Shown here in pieces: positions 1 through 5,742 of a stretch of 9,454 bases of DNA. Positions within the stretch are counted from its first letter, which is position 1; the number at the start of each line of letters is the position of its first letter. The notes beneath the pieces are model-generated. The model had not been told where the DNA came from. It made no database searches and saw nothing but the letters and a program-made list of their open reading frames with translations. This DNA is from an uncultured Micrococcales bacterium (lineage in GTDB: Bacteria > Actinomycetota > Actinomycetes > Actinomycetales > Microbacteriaceae), in the NCBI GenBank assembly GCA_913060985.1, contig CAJXTQ010000019.1, positions 1-9,454 of the forward strand, in the 5' to 3' direction. Both the position numbers and the translations under genes were made by a program.

Positions 1-4
1 CGCT

Positions 5-1486
5 TTACTTAACAAGAGGGAACAAAATTGTTTCCCGAATTCCCAAACCAGTTAGTGACATCAGCAATCGGTCAATGCCCATTCCCATTCCACCACTGGG
101 TGGCATGCCATACTCCAGGGCCTTCAAAAACTCCTCGTCCAAGCGCATTGCCTCTGGGTCACCGCCGGCAGCCAAAGCCGCTTGGGCTACAAAACGCTCC
201 CTTTGGATGACTGGGTCAACAAGCTCGGAATACCCAGTTGCCTGCTCAAACCCGCGTATGTACAAATCCCACTTCTCGACCACACCTGCCTTACTGCGGT
301 GATCCCTGGTTAGAGGGGAGGTGTCGACTGGAAAGTCGGTTACAAAAAATGGCTCAGGGTGCTTTGATTTATAAAAATGCTCCCAAAGCTCCTCGACATA
401 CTTCCCATGCAATGGATGAGCAACCTCAATGTCGAGCTTGTCAGCGATTTTCTTGAGGGTTTTCAAATCCGTCTCGGGTGTGATTTCCTCACCCATCTCT
501 TCACTCAGGGATTCATACATTGGAACTTTCTTCCAATCCCCACCCAAGTCGTATTCACTCTCATCATCCAGGGTGACGACAGTGGTTCCAAAGACATCGT
601 TTGCTGCATTTTGGATTAGCTCTTTGGTCAAAACAGCCATGCCGTCGTAATCGGTGTATGCCTCGTAGGCCTCCAGCATCGCAAACTCTGGTGAGTGTGA
701 GCTATCAGCTCCCTCATTTCTGAAGTTTCTGTTTATCTCAAATACGCGCTCTAGGCCGCCGACCACAGCGCGCTTCAAAAACAGCTCTGGGGCGATGCGC
801 AGGTAAAGGTCCATGTCGTAGGCATTCATGTGGGTTTTGAACGGCCTGGCCGAGGCACCCCCGTGCATCACCTGCAACATTGGTGTCTCCACCTCGGTGA
901 ATGCATGGTTGTGGAAGGTCTTTCTAAGTGACTGCATCACCTCACTGCGAACCTTCACAACCTCTCGGGCTTTATCCCTGACAATCAAATCCAAATAGCG
1001 GTTTCTTACCCGAACCTCTTCAGACAGTTCCGAGTGCAGATTCGGCATTGGTCGTATCGTCTTGGCAGCCATCTGCCAACTATCGGCAAGAATTGAAAGC
1101 TCTCCGCGTTTTGAGGTGATTACCTCACCACTTACAAACACGTGATCGCCAAGATCTACAAGCTCTTTCCAGGAGTCCAGTTGCTCTTGTCCCACCTTGT
1201 CCAAGCTGATCATTGCCTGGATTCTTGCGCCACCACCAGCCTGCAGTGATGCAAAGCAAAGTTTGCCGGTATTTCTCAAAAACATTATTCGACCGGCAAC
1301 CGCCACCGTTTCCCCGGTAGAAACATCGCTTTCTAGATTCGGGTAGTGGTTTTTTACCTCTTCGATTGAGTGAGTAATTGGCAGGCTTACCGGATATGCC
1401 TCACCCTCTGCAATCAGCTGCTCGCGCTTTTGTAAGCGGTAGCCCATCTGCTCGGGAAGGTCATCTCCTGCTAGCTCTTGCTCCAA
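5..1486 (-). CDS. lysS: Lysyl-tRNA synthetase, class II
   Basis: Cytoplasmic enzyme that charges tRNA-Lys with lysine using ATP. The protein is 493 aa, close to the usual ~500 aa of bacterial class II LysRS, and is complete (TAA at 5-7). The N-terminal anticodon-binding OB fold covers about residues 60-142. The class II catalytic core follows: motif 1 around 178-205, motif 2 around 249-270 (FEINRNFRNEG, then HSPEFAMLEAY), and motif 3 at about 460-490 (GMGMGIDRLLMSLTG ending in ETILFP). GFEQATGYSELVDP at 412-425 is typical of the family. The TTG start at 1484-1486 directly abuts the panC stop (TAATTG) and has an AAAGGA ribosome site 6 nt upstream. An internal ATG at codon 14 is less likely because the LPEQ segment before it is conserved in actinobacterial LysRS. 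It is the last gene of the operon seen here; in M. tuberculosis lysS also lies downstream of panC. Identity is secure; only the start is slightly open. Confidence 0.97.
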   Translation of the reverse strand: MEQELAGDDLPEQMGYRLQKREQLIAEGEAYPVSLPITHSIEEVKNHYPNLESDVSTGETVAVAGRIMFLRNTGKLCFASLQAGGGARIQAMISLDKVGQEQLDSWKELVDLGDHVFVSGEVITSKRGELSILADSWQMAAKTIRPMPNLHSELSEEVRVRNRYLDLIVRDKAREVVKVRSEVMQSLRKTFHNHAFTEVETPMLQVMHGGASARPFKTHMNAYDMDLYLRIAPELFLKRAVVGGLERVFEINRNFRNEGADSSHSPEFAMLEAYEAYTDYDGMAVLTKELIQNAANDVFGTTVVTLDDESEYDLGGDWKKVPMYESLSEEMGEEITPETDLKTLKKIADKLDIEVAHPLHGKYVEELWEHFYKSKHPEPFFVTDFPVDTSPLTRDHRSKAGVVEKWDLYIRGFEQATGYSELVDPVIQRERFVAQAALAAGGDPEAMRLDEEFLKALEYGMPPSGGMGMGIDRLLMSLTGLGIRETILFPLVK

Positions 1487-2344
1487 TTAGCTTCCTTTGA
1501 TTGAAATTTCGCGGTTGTCAATCAATCTGACATCACCGACATAACCAGCAAATAAGGCTAGCGTAATCCCCGAGTAATCATCATCTACAGGCTGAAAACT
1601 CTCGCTATCCACAATCTCCAAATAATCGACTTTGATATCCGGGTGCAGCATCTGAAGTGCCTGGGACTTTGCAACCGATGCTGATTTTCCCTCGCAGGAG
1701 CTGAGGGCGGTATTGATTGTTCGGGCAATCTCAATCTGGTCCGAATCTAATCTTGCATTTCTGCTGGAGAGGGCAAGGCCGTGTTCGTCACGAACAGTTT
1801 CACCGGCAATGATTTTTAGCGGCATTCTTCTGCCGCTGGAGAGCTGGTGAGCAACCATCTGCCTAATTAGAGCAAGCTGCTGAGCATCTTTTTTCCCAAA
1901 GACCGCAATATCTGGTGTGACCAGATCAAACAGTCTGGATACGACTGTAAGCACTCCTTGAAAATGTCCGGGTCGGAACTCTCCTTCTAGAACCTCGCCC
2001 AAATTGCTACCTATGTCTTCGGGGCCAATTAGGTTTGGAGACTCTGGATAAATTGTTTCTGGCTCCGGCAAAAACAATAAGTCAACGCCGCGATCGTTGA
2101 GCAGTCGCGCATCGACACCCAGAGACTGAGGATAGTTTTCGTAGTCACTCGGGTCATTGAATTGCAGAGGATTTACAAAAATACTTGCAACTACAAAATT
2201 CTCATCAGTTCTCACTTGGTCAACCAACGAAAGATGTCCTGCATGCAAAGCCCCCATGGTGGGGATAAATGCAATTCTTTTTCCCTCAGACCGTGCCTGG
2301 GCAATCAGCTGCTTCAGCTGCTCCGCCTGAGTGACCTGTTTCAA
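1487..2344 (-). CDS. panC: Pantothenate synthetase (pantoate-beta-alanine ligase)
   Basis: Joins pantoate and beta-alanine with ATP to give pantothenate, the precursor of coenzyme A, in the cytoplasm. The 285 aa length is normal for PanC. Visible signatures: PTMGALHAGHLSL at 28-40 with the nucleotide-binding HxGH, FVNPLQF at 56-62, EGEFRPGHFQGV at 120-131, FGKKDAQQL at 149-157, and the mobile-loop segment GLALSSRN at 189-196, which takes the place of KMSKS. The start is TTG at 2342-2344, overlapping the stop of the DUF2520 gene as TTGA. GGAGG lies 10 nt upstream, rather far, so coupling probably contributes to initiation. The gene abuts lysS with no gap. In M. tuberculosis panD and other genes lie between panC and lysS; here nothing does. 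Function is secure from the motifs. Confidence 0.97.
   Translation of the reverse strand: MKQVTQAEQLKQLIAQARSEGKRIAFIPTMGALHAGHLSLVDQVRTDENFVVASIFVNPLQFNDPSDYENYPQSLGVDARLLNDRGVDLLFLPEPETIYPESPNLIGPEDIGSNLGEVLEGEFRPGHFQGVLTVVSRLFDLVTPDIAVFGKKDAQQLALIRQMVAHQLSSGRRMPLKIIAGETVRDEHGLALSSRNARLDSDQIEIARTINTALSSCEGKSASVAKSQALQMLHPDIKVDYLEIVDSESFQPVDDDYSGITLALFAGYVGDVRLIDNREISIKGS
1493..1498 (-). promoter_or_regulatory. Ribosome binding site of lysS
   Basis: AAAGGA on the minus strand inside the last panC codons, 6 nt before the TTG at 1484-1486. It supports TTG rather than the ATG 13 codons further in. Confidence 0.6.
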
Positions 2345-3054
2345 CTTTCAAAATCCTCCGGGTTTGGGCTAAATCCACCCTCACGCAATGCGCGCTCAAC
2401 AGCCGCTCTGGCCATTGGTGCTACTAAGTCAACCACTCTAGGAACTTCTTCGGCTTCCAACTCGCTAATCGCCTGCGAGACAATCATTTTTGGAAAATTA
2501 TTCAAAGAACTGTAAGCCTCTGCAAATGCGGGGCGCTGGTATTCGGCAATCACAATCGGATCGCTTCCAATTTCCATTGCAAGACCCTGAGCGATTGGCA
2601 AGACTGAATCAGGAGCCGTAATTGCACAAACACTGTCCTGCAAGGTCAATAAATCCACGCTAGTTCCCGTGAAATCAACGATCGGGTGAAGAGCAATCGG
2701 GATTGCCCCTGCTCGGGCAGCACTTGCCAGGACCGAATAACCCCGATCTGGCGCGCAGTGAAGAACGATCTTTCCCGGAGCAAAATAACCAAGCTGCGCC
2801 AAACCAGTGACCGCCTCCTCCGTGGAGGCAGAGTCCATCGCCATGATTATCAGGTCGCAGCGTTCAACTACCTCTTGCATGCTCACCATTTCAACCTTTG
2901 GTAAAAGTGAGTCCGCACGTTCTATTGATTCATCCGCTTCAACGCTAATTGCCTCGGCTGTGTGGCCAGCACCCGCCAACGCCTTTACCAAAATAATGCC
3001 CTCTAAGCCATCACCAATGCTTCCGACTTTCATGCGGCCCGGTTTATTACTCAT
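2341..3054 (-). CDS. Rossmann-like/DUF2520 oxidoreductase-like protein, short and divergent
   Basis: Predicted NAD(P)-binding protein of unknown substrate (Rossmann-like plus DUF2520 type, COG5495-like). The N-terminus has a beta strand and glycine loop, KVGSIGDGLEG at 9-19, weaker than the GxGRVG loop common in relatives. The segment from about 135 to 180 is the best family match: ALHPIVDFTGTSVDL, TAPDSVLPIAQGL, then a long helical region. At 237 aa it is shorter than the roughly 300 aa of relatives such as Rv3603c. It stops soon after ARAAVERALREGG, so the C-terminal part with the usual GPVARGD segment is missing. The HTSG motif of relatives reads HCAP here. The ATG at 3052-3054 overlaps the DUF3180 stop as ATGA; a second ATG at codon 8 (3031-3033) is possible. 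The stop overlaps panC as TTGA. Placement beside panC suggests a pantothenate-pathway role, perhaps ketopantoate reduction, but this is inference. Confidence 0.8.
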   Translation of the reverse strand: MSNKPGRMKVGSIGDGLEGIILVKALAGAGHTAEAISVEADESIERADSLLPKVEMVSMQEVVERCDLIIMAMDSASTEEAVTGLAQLGYFAPGKIVLHCAPDRGYSVLASAARAGAIPIALHPIVDFTGTSVDLLTLQDSVCAITAPDSVLPIAQGLAMEIGSDPIVIAEYQRPAFAEAYSSLNNFPKMIVSQAISELEAEEVPRVVDLVAPMARAAVERALREGGFSPNPEDFES

Positions 3055-3536
3055 GAATTGGTCTCACCCTCTTCTAAATCATCGGGAGTGCGAAGATTTC
3101 TCTCGCCAAGAATGCCAGCAAGCACGGTCATTAAGGAAGCCAAAGCCCCCCAAAATGCCGAGGTTGGGAATAACTGGTTAGAGGTATTCATAACCAGAAA
3201 TATCAACGCCCCCAAATGCCAGCCTAGAAAACCACTGCCCACATACGCTACAGATTTTGTCAAAACTAATAACCGAAATGACCAAATGGGGTCCGGCCTT
3301 GCTGGCCGTTTACTGATCTTTCCATCCCTAAAATCCGCCAATCTACGCTGATAAGCCGCTATTCGGAGGGTGAGTCCAAACACCACCGCACCGGTAATAA
3401 ATAAATTTAGAGAAAGTAGTGGATGAGTGAAAACCAGTGCCAACCCGCTGGATAAAAGCCATTGCAAATAGAAATATCCGAGTGCCAACCAAAGAATTGC
3501 AATCGCAGTCAGTTGCGAAATCGACAGTGGCTTCAA
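3051..3536 (-). CDS. DUF3180 family membrane protein, function unknown
   Basis: Small integral membrane protein of an actinobacterial family with no known function. With the start chosen here it is 161 aa, normal for the family. Four hydrophobic helices are visible: about residues 8-28, 39-59, 88-113 and 124-143. A basic cytoplasmic-looking loop (RRLADFRDGKISKRPARPD) lies between the second and third, and the tail is acidic (PDDLEEGETNS). The third helix carries KSVAYVGSGFLGWHLG, resembling the conserved Gly/Trp segment of DUF3180. I chose TTG at 3534-3536, one base after the folK stop, because AGGAGG sits 6 nt upstream. A longer in-frame reading to ATG at 3620 would add 28 polar, arginine-rich residues inside folK and is probably not used. 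In M. tuberculosis the same family (Rv3605c) also follows folK, so the link to the folate genes is conserved, but a role in folate metabolism is not shown. Confidence 0.85.
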   Translation of the reverse strand: MKPLSISQLTAIAILWLALGYFYLQWLLSSGLALVFTHPLLSLNLFITGAVVFGLTLRIAAYQRRLADFRDGKISKRPARPDPIWSFRLLVLTKSVAYVGSGFLGWHLGALIFLVMNTSNQLFPTSAFWGALASLMTVLAGILGERNLRTPDDLEEGETNS

Positions 3537-3537
3537 A

Positions 3538-4023
3538 TTAGGCCTCCTGCACGCTGGATCTAAATTTCTCCGCAAGTTTTGAAACCTTGCCATGGCCGGG
3601 CAAGACTGCCTCGGGCTCAATCTCTAGCCAAGGGACCAAAACAAATCCTCTTTGGTGAGCTCTTGGGTGAGGAATCTGCAAGCTCTTTGTCTGCACCAGT
3701 TCAGATCCAAAAACAATGATGTCAATATCCAGTGTCCTTGGACCCCAGCGTTCAAGTCGAACTCGTCCATGAGCGTTTTCAATCTCAAATAGCTTTTTCA
3801 GAAGCTTCTTTGGCTCAAGCTTTGTTTCTATCTTCACCACGCAATTTAAAAACTTTGGCGCCTTTTCATCCTCGCCCCCAAGGGTTAGTGCCACTGACTC
3901 ATAAAAAGAGCTGCGCGCGATCAGCTTTACTGACTTGAGAGCAGCTATTTGGCTAATTGCACTTTCTAGAGTTTGCTCACGATCGCCAAGGTTCCCCCCA
4001 AGGGCCAAAATCGCCTCAGTCAC
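3538..4023 (-). CDS. folK: 6-hydroxymethyl-7,8-dihydropterin pyrophosphokinase (HPPK)
   Basis: Transfers pyrophosphate from ATP to 6-hydroxymethyl-dihydropterin, giving the substrate of FolP in the folate pathway. The protein is 161 aa, normal for HPPK. Signatures: ALGGNLGDR near the N-terminus, FLNCVVKIET around 58-67, the HPPK signature RWGPRTLDIDI at 92-102 whose two aspartates (99 and 101) bind magnesium in the family, and IPHPRAHQRGFVLVP around 117-131. Two starts are possible, ATG at 4024-4026 and GTG at 4021-4023. I prefer GTG: GGAG at 4029-4032 lies 5 nt from GTG but only 2 nt from ATG, and GTG gives the 4-nt stop overlap (GTGA with folB) used at other junctions of this operon. ATG would add one residue. 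Its stop is one base from the DUF3180 start. It is a separate protein, not fused to FolB. Identity is secure. Confidence 0.95.
   Translation of the reverse strand: MTEAILALGGNLGDREQTLESAISQIAALKSVKLIARSSFYESVALTLGGEDEKAPKFLNCVVKIETKLEPKKLLKKLFEIENAHGRVRLERWGPRTLDIDIIVFGSELVQTKSLQIPHPRAHQRGFVLVPWLEIEPEAVLPGHGKVSKLAEKFRSSVQEA
3543..3548 (-). promoter_or_regulatory. Ribosome binding site of the DUF3180 gene
   Basis: A full AGGAGG within the last codons of folK (Gln-Glu-Ala), 6 nt before the TTG at 3534-3536. It decides the start of the DUF3180 gene against the longer reading from 3620. Confidence 0.75.
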
Positions 4024-4391
4024 CATTGCTCCGATGTTCGAACAACTGTGGTTGAAACATTTTTGAAAGGAACTTCAATCGGGGCCTCTGGCTTGTGAAC
4101 AGTGATCTCAACTGTTTTGACCAACAGGTAGTTTTTCAAAATCTCAGTGGCAATTCGGTCAGCCAAAACCTCAATTAGGTTGACCGGTTCTGCTTGGATT
4201 TGATCGTTTATTAGCTTTGCGATTGCCGAGTAGTCAACAGCGTGACTTATGTCATCGGTTTCGATCGCCTGTTTGGTATCAACCTCTAATTCACAATCAA
4301 CAATGAATCTCTGACCACTGGTTCTTTCAGAGGGCAAAACCCCGTGATAACCAATAGCCTCAACACCGCTGAGTCTGATCACCTGGTTCAA
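4020..4391 (-). CDS. folB: Dihydroneopterin aldolase
   Basis: Cleaves 7,8-dihydroneopterin to 6-hydroxymethyl-dihydropterin and glycolaldehyde, the step before FolK. At 123 aa it has the normal length of a single-domain DHNA, which forms an octamer in the family. The active-site residues known from the Staphylococcus aureus enzyme fall at the same numbers: Glu22 in HGVLPSER, Tyr54 in AVDYSAI, Glu74 in NLIEVLADRIA and Lys100 in VHKPEAPI. The start is TTG at 4389-4391, overlapping the folP stop as TTGA, with an AGGGA-type ribosome site a few bases upstream. The reading frame begins NQVIRLSGVEAIGYHG, matching the usual N-terminus of the family, so no part is missing. The stop overlaps the folK start. 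It lies between the genes whose products act after it. Identity is secure. Confidence 0.96.
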   Translation of the reverse strand: MNQVIRLSGVEAIGYHGVLPSERTSGQRFIVDCELEVDTKQAIETDDISHAVDYSAIAKLINDQIQAEPVNLIEVLADRIATEILKNYLLVKTVEITVHKPEAPIEVPFKNVSTTVVRTSEQW

Positions 4392-5194
4392 TCGAACTTC
4401 CCTAATTGCTCAACTAAATTGATTGCATCCATTGACGCCTGCACATTATGAACTCTAATCCCCCACAAACTGTGTTGCATCAATAATGCTGTCAGTACCG
4501 CGGTCGCCAGATCTCTTCGCTGGTTGTCCATCTCTAAAAACTCTGGGTCCAAAGCACTCGCTAAAAATCTTTTCCTGGAATGACCCACCAGAATTGGCAT
4601 CTCAAGTTCTTTCAGTCGATCAAGTCTTGCTACCAGCTCCCAGTTCTGACCCATGTCTTTAGCAAAACCCAGGCCAGGGTCAACAATGATTTTGTTTGGA
4701 TCAACCCCTGCCGAAACTGCCGAATCAACCTGTTTTTTTATTTCGCTTACCACCTCAGAGGCAATGTCCTGATAATCAGCCTCTCGATACATCTCTTTTG
4801 AATGACCCCTCCAGTGGCTGATTATGTAATGAGCCTCTGCGCCTGCCATCACTTTGTGCATATCTGCATCTGCCAACCCACCGCTGACGTCGTTTATATA
4901 CCTCGCACCCATACTCAGTGCGATTTCAGCAGTAGATGCATTCATGGTGTCCACGCTCAAATCGACAACCTCTGCAAGCTCGGTGAGCACCGGCAATAGC
5001 CTTCGCTGCTCTTCAAAAACCTCAATTCTTTCAGCGCCGGGCTTGGTTGATTCCGCTCCGATGTCGATGATTTCCGCACCTTGCGAGTGCAGAAGCTGCG
5101 CTTGAGCGTATGCGGCCTGCGGGTCATTGAACAGGCCACCATCGCTGAAGCTATCCGGGGTGAGGTTTATAACCCCCATCAACTTTGGTCTCAT
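4388..5194 (-). CDS. folP: Dihydropteroate synthase
   Basis: Condenses 6-hydroxymethyl-dihydropterin pyrophosphate with p-aminobenzoate to dihydropteroate; this is the sulfonamide target. With the start chosen here it is 268 aa, a usual length. TIM-barrel signatures in order: NLTPDSFSDGG at 10-20, IDIGAESTKPGA at 43-54, NDVSGG at 101-106, DPGLGFAKD at 172-180, GHSRKRF at 204-210 and RVHNV at 247-251. No key residue appears lost, and nothing visible by itself suggests sulfonamide resistance. The frame stays open to ATG at 5308, but those 38 extra codons lie inside folE, are not family-like, and would give a 118-nt overlap. The ATG at 5192-5194 overlaps the folE stop as ATGA, the junction style of this operon. 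No strong ribosome site precedes it, so it probably relies on coupling to folE. A later ATG at codon 6 is less likely. Confidence 0.96.
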   Translation of the reverse strand: MRPKLMGVINLTPDSFSDGGLFNDPQAAYAQAQLLHSQGAEIIDIGAESTKPGAERIEVFEEQRRLLPVLTELAEVVDLSVDTMNASTAEIALSMGARYINDVSGGLADADMHKVMAGAEAHYIISHWRGHSKEMYREADYQDIASEVVSEIKKQVDSAVSAGVDPNKIIVDPGLGFAKDMGQNWELVARLDRLKELEMPILVGHSRKRFLASALDPEFLEMDNQRRDLATAVLTALLMQHSLWGIRVHNVQASMDAINLVEQLGKFD

Positions 5195-5742
5195 TTTGAA
5201 ATAAGCCCCATCGCTTCTTGACGATATTCGGGTTTTTCCATCAGGCCCCGTGCCGAACTGGTGAGTGTGTTTACCTCTGGCTGCCTGGCACCCCTCGAGG
5301 CCACACACTGGTGTTTTGCCTCCAGCACCACCAGCACACCCTTTGGATTCAAGCCCTCGACAATCGCATCAGCAATTTGGTTTCCCAAGTTCTCCTGAAG
5401 CTGAGGTCTTGAGGCCAAAACTTCAACCACCTTGGCTATTCGACCAAGGCCAATAATTTTTTTATCAGGTAAAAAAGCCACGTGGGCAACTCCCGTGAAT
5501 GGGAGCAAGTGATGCTCACAAATAGAAACCAGCTCGATATCTTTCAGCATCACAAGCTCGGTTGAATCCGCTGGGAATGACTCCTGCAAATATTCAAGCG
5601 GATCAGCAGCAACACCTTTGAAAAACTCCTGGTAGCTCTCGCTAACTTTCTCTGGAGTGTCTCTAAGCTCGGCTCTGTCCGGGTTTTCTCCTATTGCCTC
5701 CAATAGCTCCCTGACCGCCCGCTGGATTCGCTCGCTGTCCAT
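5191..5742 (-). CDS. folE: GTP cyclohydrolase I (FolE, type IA)
   Basis: Converts GTP to 7,8-dihydroneopterin triphosphate and formate, the entry step of folate synthesis. The protein is 183 aa, in the normal range for the bacterial enzyme. The zinc ligands of the family are visible: Cys75 and His78 in SICEHHLLPF, and Cys146 in KHQCVASRG. LGRIAKVVEVLASRPQLQE at about 99-117 and the C-terminal TSSARG near 161-166 are also family-like. It is the zinc-dependent FolE (FolE1), not the FolE2 type. The ATG at 5740-5742 overlaps the ftsH stop by one base (TGATG); only a weak AGAGAG ribosome-site-like run precedes it. Its stop overlaps the folP start as ATGA. The ftsH-folE-folP-folB-folK order is the same as in M. 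tuberculosis. Identity is secure. Confidence 0.97.
   Translation of the reverse strand: MDSERIQRAVRELLEAIGENPDRAELRDTPEKVSESYQEFFKGVAADPLEYLQESFPADSTELVMLKDIELVSICEHHLLPFTGVAHVAFLPDKKIIGLGRIAKVVEVLASRPQLQENLGNQIADAIVEGLNPKGVLVVLEAKHQCVASRGARQPEVNTLTSSARGLMEKPEYRQEAMGLISK

Noticed and set aside
2162..2515. 117-codon open frame on the plus strand across the panC/DUF2520 junction
   Set aside because: Antisense to motif-bearing codons of panC, with no family resemblance.
2807..3181. 124-codon open frame on the plus strand across the DUF2520/DUF3180 junction
   Set aside because: Antisense to two well-supported overlapping genes, without a recognisable domain or convincing ribosome site.
3537..3620. 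28-residue N-terminal extension of the DUF3180 protein
   Set aside because: It is Arg/Cys-rich, lies within folK codons, and the internal TTG at 3534-3536 has a full AGGAGG at ideal spacing.
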